Of a DNA stretch of 64,000 nt, positions 1 through 7,236 are shown in pieces; the first letter of the stretch is position 1; the number at the start of each line of letters is the position of its first letter. The notes below the pieces were generated by a model. It was given only the letters and a program-made list of their open reading frames with translations. It was not told the origin of the DNA and did no database searches. The translations under genes and the position numbers were made by a program. Source of the stretch: Pseudomonadales bacterium (lineage in GTDB: Bacteria; Pseudomonadota; Gammaproteobacteria; Pseudomonadales; Azotimanducaceae); assembly GCA_028281885.1 (NCBI GenBank), contig JANQJA010000016.1:149785-213784 (forward strand). Reading direction: 5' to 3'.

Positions 1-900
1 CCCGACGATCCGGTCGAGGTCATGGGGATTCAATTTCCCAATCCGGTGGGATTGGCCGCCGGCCTGGATAAGGATGCCACGCATCTGGATGGCCTTGCGG
101 CGCTCGGGTTTGGATTTCTCGAAGTCGGCACGGTAACGCCAAAAGCACAGCCTGGTAATGAGAAGCCACGACTGTTTCGGTTGCCGGCGAAGAACGCGTT
201 GATCAATCGCATGGGTTTCAACAATCACGGCGTGGATGCACTCGCTGACCATGTGCGCCGATCGAGATTCGATGGTGTCCTTGGCATCAATATTGGCAAG
301 AACGCCGTGACACCGGTGGAACATGCGTTACAGGATTATCAGTTTTGCATGCGGCAGGTCTATGACATTGCGTCATACATTGCTGTCAATATTTCGTCGC
401 CGAATACGCCGGGATTGCGGAGTCTGCAACAGGAAGGTGAACTGAAGGCGTTGCTGGACGGGTTGTTGGAGGAGCATGTTCGGCTCAAGGGCGCGCATGG
501 CCGGCATGTACCACTCGTGGTCAAGATCGCCCCTGATATGGATGACGGCCAACTGGTCGCGGTTGCCAGGGCGATTGACGAGATGGGACTTGACGGCATC
601 ATCGTATCGAACACGACTGTTTCCCGAAGCAATGTGGTGGGGGAGCGTTTTAGCGACGAAGCGGGTGGGCTGAGTGGCGCGCCGTTAACGGACCTCGCTG
701 ATCACGCGCTGGAAGTGGTTGCGGCGACGGTTCGACCTGGGGTGGCCAAGATCGGCGTGGGTGGCATCATGGCCGGTACGGACGCTGCCAGGAAAATAGC
801 CCTCGGTGCAGACCTGGTTCAGATCTACACGGGGCTGATCTATCGAGGACCCGCCATTATTGCCGATAGCGCTCGGGCGATCAGCGAACATCGCGGCTGA
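1..900 (+). CDS. pyrD: Dihydroorotate dehydrogenase (quinone), class 2, 5'-truncated by window edge
   Basis: Oxidises dihydroorotate to orotate in pyrimidine synthesis, using FMN and passing electrons to membrane quinone. The reading frame is open from base 1 (codons before the first ATG at 22 read PDDPVEV), so the true start and about 40 N-terminal residues, including the membrane-associating helices, lie outside the window. Visible class 2 signatures are GLAAGLDKD, the FMN loop INRMGFNN, GINIGKN, the catalytic-serine segment NISSPNTPGLR, VKIAPD, the glycine-rich IGVGGI and QIYTGLIY. The C-terminus ends where the family usually ends. rmf lies immediately downstream on the opposite strand, an arrangement I recall from Pseudomonas. 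Confidence 0.96.
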   Translation, partial: PDDPVEVMGIQFPNPVGLAAGLDKDATHLDGLAALGFGFLEVGTVTPKAQPGNEKPRLFRLPAKNALINRMGFNNHGVDALADHVRRSRFDGVLGINIGKNAVTPVEHALQDYQFCMRQVYDIASYIAVNISSPNTPGLRSLQQEGELKALLDGLLEEHVRLKGAHGRHVPLVVKIAPDMDDGQLVAVARAIDEMGLDGIIVSNTTVSRSNVVGERFSDEAGGLSGAPLTDLADHALEVVAATVRPGVAKIGVGGIMAGTDAARKIALGADLVQIYTGLIYRGPAIIADSARAISEHRG

Positions 901-926
901 AACGTCCCGCTATCACGATTTGAGAG

Positions 927-1130
927 TCAGAGTCCGGTAAGTTTCGCAACGCTGGCGGTACCGCTCAGACCATCCCAGTGATCTTCACGTCCCGCTCGCC
1001 AGCCGCTGAGCCAGGCTTGCCTTGATTCCCGTTCCTGGAACGGACACAGGTCCCTGGATCGTCCAAAAATGCCTGAGGTATAGCCACGATTGTAGGCCCG
1101 ATCGGCCTTGCTTCGCTTTCTTCGCTTCAT
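927..1130 (-). CDS. rmf: Ribosome modulation factor (100S hibernation factor)
   Basis: A 67-residue basic protein beginning MKRRKRSKADRAYNRGY and containing GIFGRSRDLCPF and WLSGWRAGREDHWDG. These match the RMF family (the E. coli form has MKRQKR, RGYQAGIAGRS, CPYQ, WLGGWREA). RMF binds 70S ribosomes in stationary phase and promotes inactive 100S dimers. The ATG at 1130 is preferred over the TTG one codon upstream because GAGG lies 5 bases before it. It runs convergently towards pyrD. The C-terminal tail after the Trp-rich core is about a dozen residues longer than in E. coli. Confidence 0.92.
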   Translation of the reverse strand: MKRRKRSKADRAYNRGYTSGIFGRSRDLCPFQERESRQAWLSGWRAGREDHWDGLSGTASVAKLTGL

Positions 1131-1417
1131 CAACGCCTCGCTGTTCTGTTCATTCTTGGGGATTGATGGTCGACCTTATTTGCTGGTCGAATATTCCTTT
1201 TAGCGCAGCGCCAGTGGGATGTCGAAAACCGATTTCGAATAAAAACAGTTGTCGTAATCCAGCCGGGTAATATGTTTGCCCAGCATCATTTCCAAACCAT
1301 CGCACCAAATAGGATCGTCGCAATGCACCATGTCTGTTGGGCCGCTCGGTTATAGGGCGAATATCAGTTAGACTCGATCATACAAACAACAACAATCGTG
1401 GCACGAAGAGGGAGCCC

Positions 1418-2710
1418 ATGAAGAAATCAAATCTGAGTCTATTTGGTCTGCTGGCCTTGTCGCTGTTGAGTCAATCAGCCTTTGCCGATGACCTGAGTGG
1501 TGGCGACACGGCGTGGATACTGACCTCCACCGCGCTCGTACTATTTATGACCATACCGGGACTGTCGCTGTTTTATGGTGGCCTGGTGCGCGTCAAGAAT
1601 GTCCTGAGTGTGTTGATGCAGTGTTTTGCCATTACCTGTGTCGTTTCGGTGCTCTGGCTGGTGCTGGTGTATTCCCTCGCGTTTGGTGAAGGCAATCCGT
1701 TTATCGGCGATCTGAGTCAGTTCATGCTCGCAGGTGTGCTCGAAGGCTCCATGAGCGGAACCATTCCGGAGAGCGTCTTTGTGATGTTCCAGCTCACCTT
1801 CGCCATCATTACCCCGGCGCTGATTGTCGGTGGTTTCGCCGAGCGGATGCGATTCTCATCCATGCTGGTGTTCTCCGGTCTCTGGGTCATTGTGGTTTAC
1901 GGGCCGGTGACTCACTGGGTCTGGGGCGGTGGCTGGCTCGGCGAGATGGGACTGCTGGATTTCGCTGGCGGTACGGTGGTCCATGTGACTGCAGGTGTGG
2001 CGGCGTTGGTCTGCGCGCTGGTCATGGGACCCAGGAACGGATTTCCACAATCTCCAATGCCACCTCACAACATGACGATGGCAATCACCGGTGCCGGGAT
2101 GTTGTGGGTTGGCTGGTTCGGCTTCAATGCAGGCAGTGCGCTGGCGGCCAACAATGATGCCGGTATGGCTATGCTGGCGACGCATATGTCAGCTGCCGCT
2201 GGTGCGTTCACCTGGATGCTCTGCGAGTGGATTCGTTACGGCAAGCCGAGTGCGCTGGGTGCGGTGACCGGCATGGTGGCGGGCCTGGGTACCATCACGC
2301 CCGCCTCGGGCTTTGTCGGTCCGGCCGGGGGACTGGTCATTGGTGTCGCTGCCGGTTTCGTCTGTTTTAACGCGACCAACCTGTTGAAGCGCAAACTCGG
2401 GGTGGACGATTCACTGGATGTGTTTCCGGTGCACGGTGTCGGCGGTGCGCTTGGCACGATCCTCGCGGGCGTGTTTGCCAGCGCGAGCCTGGGTGTCTTC
2501 AGCGGACAAGGTTACAACGAAGGTATGACCATGGCGTCGCAGACCGGGGTGCAGGTGATTGGTGTCCTGGCCAGTGCGACATATACGGCCATCGCGACAT
2601 TTATCCTGCTGAAGATTGTTGATGTCGTCCTTGGGCTGCGGGTTACCTCCGATGAAGAAACAGAAGGGCTCGACATCAACCAGCACAATGAACGTGGTTA
2701 CGATCTATAG
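1418..2710 (+). CDS. amt: Ammonium transporter, Amt family
   Basis: A 430-residue polytopic channel that conducts ammonia/ammonium across the inner membrane. The ATG at 1418, preceded by AGAGGGAG, starts a clear signal peptide (MKKSNLSLFGLLALSLLSQ..AFA), as in AmtB; the frame stays open further upstream but without a ribosome site. The twin pore histidines are recognisable: His189 in GGTVVHVTAG and His339 in FPVHGVGGALG. LFYGGLVR, GGFAERMRF and GWFGFNAGS are further family signatures. No glnK (PII) gene is adjacent, unlike the usual glnK-amtB pair. It overlaps the end of the convergent ddl by 13 bases. The start context would make the mature protein begin DDLSGGDTAW. Confidence 0.93.
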   Translation: MKKSNLSLFGLLALSLLSQSAFADDLSGGDTAWILTSTALVLFMTIPGLSLFYGGLVRVKNVLSVLMQCFAITCVVSVLWLVLVYSLAFGEGNPFIGDLSQFMLAGVLEGSMSGTIPESVFVMFQLTFAIITPALIVGGFAERMRFSSMLVFSGLWVIVVYGPVTHWVWGGGWLGEMGLLDFAGGTVVHVTAGVAALVCALVMGPRNGFPQSPMPPHNMTMAITGAGMLWVGWFGFNAGSALAANNDAGMAMLATHMSAAAGAFTWMLCEWIRYGKPSALGAVTGMVAGLGTITPASGFVGPAGGLVIGVAAGFVCFNATNLLKRKLGVDDSLDVFPVHGVGGALGTILAGVFASASLGVFSGQGYNEGMTMASQTGVQVIGVLASATYTAIATFILLKIVDVVLGLRVTSDEETEGLDINQHNERGYDL

Positions 2711-3648
2711 CTTCGTGTTGCCGCCCGCTCGATGAGATAGGAGCACAGAGTCGGGAAGTCCATTCCAAACCCGCTGGCGCCGTCCGGATACAGACTGGTC
2801 GGCGTCATGCCCGGCAACGTGTTCACCTCAAGCAGGTATTCTTCACTGTCTGATGTGACCACAAAATCGGCCCGGGACAGATCGCGGCAACCCAGTGATT
2901 CATGAGCATCGATGGCAATCTGCTGCAGTCTCTGGGTCTGTCCGTCAGGCAGGTCAGCAGGCATCAGGTGATCGCTGAGTCCCTGGGTGTATCTGTGTTG
3001 ATAGTCGTACCAGCTGTTTGCTGGCGTTGTGATTTCGATCACCGGAAACGCTTTTGGTCCTTCATCGGTATCCAGCACACCCACGGTAATTTCCCGTCCC
3101 GTAAGACGCTCTTCGACCAGCACGCTGGAGTCAAATTCGAAGGCACTTTCGACCGCGGCATGTAGCTCGTTGGCGTTGGAGACTAAGGTAACCCCCAGCG
3201 CGCTGCCCTGGGTGGCTGGTTTCACGACTACCGCTTCACCCAGCGTCGCGTGAACCTGCTTGACTGCAGCAGGTACGCCGTCAGCGATATCGACAACCTG
3301 TTGTCGGGCCATCGGCAGGCCCCGGGCGGCGAAGATCAGCTTGGCGGTAATCTTGTTCATGGCGTTGGCGCTGGCCTGTACGCCGCTTCCCACATAAGGA
3401 TAGCCCATGATCTCAAGAAATCCCTGAAGGGTACCGTCTTCGCCCGGCGGGCCATGCAGAATGGGAAACACGACGTCAGGGTTGATTTCGGCGAGGCGGC
3501 GGTGGCTTTCCCGGTCGAGCTCACTGACCGTGACGTTCCGGTAGTTTTCGGCTAGCGCCCGGCGAACCCCTTCGGCAGAGACGCGGGACACCTCAGCTTC
3601 TGCCGATTGGCCGCCGCAAAGAATGACGATGTTGAGATCCGGATTCAT
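2698..3648 (-). CDS. ddl: D-alanine--D-alanine ligase
   Basis: An ATP-grasp enzyme that joins two D-alanines for the peptidoglycan stem peptide in the cytoplasm. The 316-residue product starting MNPDLNIVILCGG has the N-terminal ILCGGQSAEAEVS (Ser/Glu substrate loop), HGPPGEDGTLQG, GSGVQASANAMNK, the ATP-grasp segments VVKPATQGSALGV and VEERLTGREITVGV, and the C-terminal metal/ligand motif LLEVNTLPGMTPTSLYP. The ATG at 3648 is chosen because homology begins there; the frame stays open 71 codons upstream without family similarity. This is a stand-alone copy, away from any mur/fts cluster. Its end overlaps amt by 13 bases tail to tail. Confidence 0.93.
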   Translation of the reverse strand: MNPDLNIVILCGGQSAEAEVSRVSAEGVRRALAENYRNVTVSELDRESHRRLAEINPDVVFPILHGPPGEDGTLQGFLEIMGYPYVGSGVQASANAMNKITAKLIFAARGLPMARQQVVDIADGVPAAVKQVHATLGEAVVVKPATQGSALGVTLVSNANELHAAVESAFEFDSSVLVEERLTGREITVGVLDTDEGPKAFPVIEITTPANSWYDYQHRYTQGLSDHLMPADLPDGQTQRLQQIAIDAHESLGCRDLSRADFVVTSDSEEYLLEVNTLPGMTPTSLYPDGASGFGMDFPTLCSYLIERAATRSYRS

Positions 3649-3759
3649 CGAACTCGATTGCCTCGAAAGTGTTGCCGCGTGATGTTGGGGCAGCAGTCTA
3701 ACGGGGATGAGTGGCGGACGGCAGTCCGAATTATGACTTTGCGGTGGCACGGTCCGGAA

Positions 3760-3789
3760 ACAAACATTAGAGTTAACTATAGTGTTTGT
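3760..3789. promoter_or_regulatory. 30-bp near-perfect palindrome, probable MerR/ZntR-type operator
   Basis: The arms ACAAACATTAGAGTT and AACTATAGTGTTTGT are complementary at 13 of 15 positions, centred between 3774 and 3775. The centre GAGTTAACT resembles the GAGTCGACTC core of the known E. coli ZntR operator. It ends 14 bases before the ATG of the ZntR-like gene, just before its GGAGG, and lies between that gene and the divergent ddl. A TATAGT at 3778-3783 could be the -10. Autoregulation is inference. Confidence 0.55.
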
Positions 3790-3803
3790 CGGAGGACACG
3801 GAC

Positions 3804-4217
3804 ATGAGCTATCTGAAAATCGGCGAGCTGGCTCGCCGCACCGGTGCAACCAATGAAACACTCAGGTTCTACGAAACCCGCGGTTTGCTGGAGTCGCCGC
3901 GGCGAACGGAGGCAGGCTATCGACTTTATGCCGAAGCGGATGTGGCGAGGGTTCGGTTCATTCTGAGATCCCGTCGAATGGGGTTTTCACTGAAAGACAT
4001 TAAGGAACTCCTGCTCATTCGGGTCGATCGGGAGCACAACACCTGCGGTGACGTGAAGCAACTGGCGGAGATCAAGCTGCAGGATATCAACGCGCGTATC
4101 GCGGAACTCAACCAGGTCAAGGCGGCGCTGGAGAAGGTGACTGATGCCTGCTGTGGTGGCGATTTATCGGCGGTGCATTGTTCGATTCTGGATGAATTGG
4201 ATGCCGAGTCCGCCTAA
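3804..4217 (+). CDS. zntR: ZntR-like Zn(II)-responsive MerR-family regulator
   Basis: A 137-residue dimeric transcription factor. The N-terminal winged helix-turn-helix ([46 protein letters not shown]) is MerR-type. Metal ligands of ZntR are all present: the cysteine of HNTC at the start of the dimerisation helix, the CC pair in DACCGGD, and HCSIL near the C-terminus. The known family role is to activate a zinc-exporting P-type ATPase when zinc is high; no zntA lies in this window. The ATG at 3804 follows GGAGG by 8 bases, better than the TTG at 3786. The 30-bp palindrome directly upstream suggests autoregulation. A related Cd/Pb-responsive regulator remains possible. Confidence 0.85.
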   Translation: MSYLKIGELARRTGATNETLRFYETRGLLESPRRTEAGYRLYAEADVARVRFILRSRRMGFSLKDIKELLLIRVDREHNTCGDVKQLAEIKLQDINARIAELNQVKAALEKVTDACCGGDLSAVHCSILDELDAESA

Positions 4218-6133
4218 CCCTCCAGATGGCTGATCTCGACCGGTTTGATGTCATCGGCAGGTTCAAACCCAAAGATCCGGCCGTAGAAATAGAGTTCAAG
4301 ATCGAGCGCGCGCCTGATGTTTGCCGCCTGCCGGAAGCCGTGTTGTTCGCCCGGGAAGGGGATATAGGCCACTGGAATCCCTTTTCCCTTTAGCGCGGTA
4401 ACCATGGCTTCGGCCTGGTTCGGTGGCACGACCCTGTCCTCGAGTCCCTGAAAGAAGATGACCGGACAGTTCAAACCGTCAACATGATGGACCGGTGAAC
4501 GGGTTCGATAGACCTCGACCGCTTCGGGATATGGCCCGACGAGGCTGTCGAGGTAGCGCGACTCGAATTTGTGGGTGTCCCGGGCGAGCGCCTCCAGATC
4601 GCCGATACCGTAGTGACTGGCGCCAGCACGAAATGTGTCGTGAAAGACCAGAGCAGCCAGGGTGGTGTAACCGCCGGCACTGCCGCCCCTGATTGCCAGC
4701 CGGTTCGGATCGACAAGTTGCTGATCGACCAGTGATTGTGCGCCGTAAACGCAGTCTTCGACTTCAACAATGCCCCAGCCACCCTGCAGTTTATTGCGGT
4801 ATTCACGACCGTAGCCTGTCGATCCCCGATAGTTCACATCGAGGACAGCGAAACCGCGACTGGTCCAGTATTGGCGGGACAGGTTCAGGCTGCCTTCTGT
4901 CGCGCTGGTGGGGCCACCGTGGAGCATTACGATCAATGGCGGCAATTCGTCGTCGGGAGGCTCAAAGTCCTGGTTCTGGGGCGCGTAGAAAAAACCATGC
5001 GCGACGTCATCGTCTGCCGTGGTAAAGCGAATGGCTTTCGGCCGCGCAAGGAAGCCTGGGTCGATTTCAAGATCACAGCTTCGCGCAATGCACTCGAACT
5101 GGTGGCTGTTCAGGTTCGCCTGATAGTTGGCAGGAAACTGCGTCGGAGAGGCCGCAGTCAGAACATAAGACTCACCCTGGATATCAAGCCCGGCCATCGA
5201 GGTAAACGGTGTCTCAATGGTTTCGATGCGCTGTTTCTCTACGATGCGCCCCAGGCTCGCCTCGTTATCGACACTGTAAATGCAAAGCACGTGCCCTGTT
5301 GGGTCAAAGCCGTAGGTTGAGACGCCGAACTGCCAGTGGGGTACGCCAAACTCGGCAGCCATGGGACAGATGTTCTCGCTGTTGCCATCCGCATGCCGAT
5401 AAAGGTTCCACCAGCCACCTTCGTCGGAGATAAACCAGAGCGCGCCATCTGGCGCAAACCGTGGCTGCTGAATCGAGATATCCTGGCCGCCCGCAACCTG
5501 GCGGACACGGATCAGGTCGCCGTCCTCAGTGATATCGGCGAGCCAGAGCGAGGTTGCGTCCCAGGGCATGTGGGGATGGTTCCAGGTGATCCAGGCGAGC
5601 TGGTTTCCTTCCGGGTTTGGCGCCGGTGAGGAAAAGAAATCGTGGCCGGATGCCAGCCTGGTCACTTCGCCGGAGTCGATATCAATCGCGGCCAGGTAGT
5701 TTTCAGCTTCCGACTCACCTTCGCCATGGGATTCGCAGATACAGATCAGGCGCCGATGGTGTTGGTCATATTTGAAGTTGGCGAAGCGACAGACGGGTTC
5801 ATTGGTCAGCTGGCGTGGTTCTTCCCCGGGTGTTGCCACGTAAACCTGTTGATCGCTGAAATTGGCGAAATAGATCCTGTCGTTGACGGGAACCCACGCA
5901 CCTCCGCCGTATTCGTGAACACGGGTCCGTGCATTGTAAGGTGCTGGAAACGCATCCCGGACGGCGCCATCCTGCTCACGGATAACCACAACCACTCTGC
6001 CGTCCTCGGTGGGTCTTGCCTCCTGCCAGTAAAGCCTGTCCTCCTCAAACCGGGGTGGTCCGAGGCCAATGGTTTCCGACACAATCAATTCTGACGTGAT
6101 GGGAGATTGCCAGGAGCCGAACGGCGCTTTCAT
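4214..6133 (-). CDS. S9-family (prolyl oligopeptidase-type) peptidase
   Basis: A 639-residue serine peptidase. The N-terminal 370 residues are beta-propeller-like with WD/TolB-style strands, and the C-terminal alpha/beta hydrolase carries the nucleophile Ser485 in GGSAGG, the acid in GLEDRVVPP and the histidine in GEQHGF. Oxyanion-side motifs MLHGGPTSA and [14 protein letters not shown] are typical of acylaminoacyl/dipeptidyl peptidases. There is no signal peptide, so it is probably cytoplasmic and degrades oligopeptides. It is the last gene of a minus-strand set; its ATG overlaps the stop of the upstream thioredoxin-fold gene (ATGA). The 3' end overlaps the end of the zntR-like gene by 4 bases. 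Exact substrate cannot be told from sequence. Confidence 0.9.
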   Translation of the reverse strand: MKAPFGSWQSPITSELIVSETIGLGPPRFEEDRLYWQEARPTEDGRVVVVIREQDGAVRDAFPAPYNARTRVHEYGGGAWVPVNDRIYFANFSDQQVYVATPGEEPRQLTNEPVCRFANFKYDQHHRRLICICESHGEGESEAENYLAAIDIDSGEVTRLASGHDFFSSPAPNPEGNQLAWITWNHPHMPWDATSLWLADITEDGDLIRVRQVAGGQDISIQQPRFAPDGALWFISDEGGWWNLYRHADGNSENICPMAAEFGVPHWQFGVSTYGFDPTGHVLCIYSVDNEASLGRIVEKQRIETIETPFTSMAGLDIQGESYVLTAASPTQFPANYQANLNSHQFECIARSCDLEIDPGFLARPKAIRFTTADDDVAHGFFYAPQNQDFEPPDDELPPLIVMLHGGPTSATEGSLNLSRQYWTSRGFAVLDVNYRGSTGYGREYRNKLQGGWGIVEVEDCVYGAQSLVDQQLVDPNRLAIRGGSAGGYTTLAALVFHDTFRAGASHYGIGDLEALARDTHKFESRYLDSLVGPYPEAVEVYRTRSPVHHVDGLNCPVIFFQGLEDRVVPPNQAEAMVTALKGKGIPVAYIPFPGEQHGFRQAANIRRALDLELYFYGRIFGFEPADDIKPVEISHLEG

Positions 6134-6399
6134 GCCGGTTTCCCTGTCGATGAGGTCGAAGTGACATACCGCCGAGCCTGATCGTAGTCGAATGGCCAGC
6201 CCAGTTCTTCACTGACGCCTGATCGACGCAATACCGGGATACGGATGCCGTACTCATCAGTCAGTGTTTCGGACAGGCTGATCTCTACTTCAACAATGTC
6301 GATGTCGAGCCCGTCCCGTTGCAGCTGTTGCAGCAGTGCCAGGGCCTGTTCACAGAGATGGCAGCCGGATGTGGTCATGAGTTCAATGACGTGGCTCAT
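6130..6399 (-). CDS. Glutaredoxin-like thioredoxin-fold protein (DUF836 type)
   Basis: A small 89-residue protein with a thioredoxin-fold beginning (IELMTTSGCHLCEQALALL) and a CxxC redox motif, Cys-His-Leu-Cys, at the start of helix 1. The cis-proline region is IRIPVLRRS, and the end WPFDYDQARRYV matches the DUF836/glutaredoxin-family pattern. It probably reduces or senses disulfides in the cytoplasm, but no partner is known from sequence. It is translationally coupled on both sides by ATGA overlaps, with tatD upstream and the S9 peptidase downstream, which supports a single transcript. Confidence 0.8.
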   Translation of the reverse strand: MSHVIELMTTSGCHLCEQALALLQQLQRDGLDIDIVEVEISLSETLTDEYGIRIPVLRRSGVSEELGWPFDYDQARRYVTSTSSTGKPA

Positions 6400-7184
6400 G
6401 CCGGAAGACCAAAAAACCTGCTGGCGTTGCTGGTGGTTTGTGCGGCCAGCACTTCGTAGTGGAGATCGAGATGTTGTGCGATGAATCGGCAGATATGTGG
6501 CAGATATTGCGGCTCGTTTCTTCTTCCTTTGGGTTTCGGCTTGAGATTTCTGGGCATCAGGTAGGGAGCATCCGTTTCAATCATCAGACGATCAGCGGGA
6601 ATTGAGCGGAGCAGCGGAATCAGATGTGTGCCCCGTCGTTCGTCGCAGATCCAGCCAGTCATGCCGATGTAGCAGTCCATATCCAGGTAGGCGTGGAGCG
6701 CCTGCTTCTCGCCGGTAAAACAGTGTACGACACATCGTTTCAGTCGATTCACGTAGGGCCGCAGAATGTCGGCGAAGTCCGGATAAGCATCCCGTTCATG
6801 TAGAAACAGGGGCAGATCGGCTTCGATGGCCAGTTCGATGTGGGCCTCGAATGATCGGATTTGGTCTTTCTTTTCTGAAAAGTTACGAAAGTAATCCAGT
6901 CCTGTTTCTCCGACCGCGACCACGCGCTCGTGTGTCAGCAGGTCCTTCAATTCGGTGAGTGCGGCGGCATCAGTTTCGTCGGCGTGGTGCGGGTGAATTC
7001 CGGCGGTGGCAAAGAGTTGGTGGGTCTCCGCCAATTTGCAGGCCTTCTGGCTGCCGCTTGTCGATGCCCCCGTCACAATGAACTGACTGACACCAACGGC
7101 TCGCGCATTGTCGATGACGTCTGTCAGGTCATCTGCGAAGGATTCGTGAGTCAGGTTGGCACCGATATCGATGAGCTGGGTCAT
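6396..7184 (-). CDS. tatD: TatD-family metal-dependent DNase
   Basis: A 262-residue TIM-barrel metallohydrolase. It closely follows TatD: FDIGVNLT-like start (IDIGANLTHESF), TAGIHPHHA, VAVGETGLDYFRNFS, LFLHERDAY, VVHCFTGE, YIGMTGWICDERRG, the metal-binding IETDAPYLMPR and RRNEPQYLPHI. TatD proteins are 3'-5' exonucleases implicated in repair of oxidative damage. Homology begins at the ATG at 7184; the frame is open 33 codons upstream without similarity. No good ribosome site precedes this ATG, so translation may depend on coupling with slt, which ends 52 bases upstream. Confidence 0.9.
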   Translation of the reverse strand: MTQLIDIGANLTHESFADDLTDVIDNARAVGVSQFIVTGASTSGSQKACKLAETHQLFATAGIHPHHADETDAAALTELKDLLTHERVVAVGETGLDYFRNFSEKKDQIRSFEAHIELAIEADLPLFLHERDAYPDFADILRPYVNRLKRCVVHCFTGEKQALHAYLDMDCYIGMTGWICDERRGTHLIPLLRSIPADRLMIETDAPYLMPRNLKPKPKGRRNEPQYLPHICRFIAQHLDLHYEVLAAQTTSNASRFFGLPA

Positions 7185-7236
7185 GTCGGAGGATGTCGCG
7201 TCGAGAACCAAAAGCCCGGCAGTATAATCCACCCGC

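Noticed and set aside
1337..1417. Amt N-terminal extension of 27 residues
   Set aside because: It has no ribosome site and would put charged residues before a good signal peptide that starts at 1418.
1401..1417. Sigma54 promoter suggested by TGGCACG upstream of amt
   Set aside because: The -12 TTGCA part is absent and the motif overlaps the ribosome-binding site.
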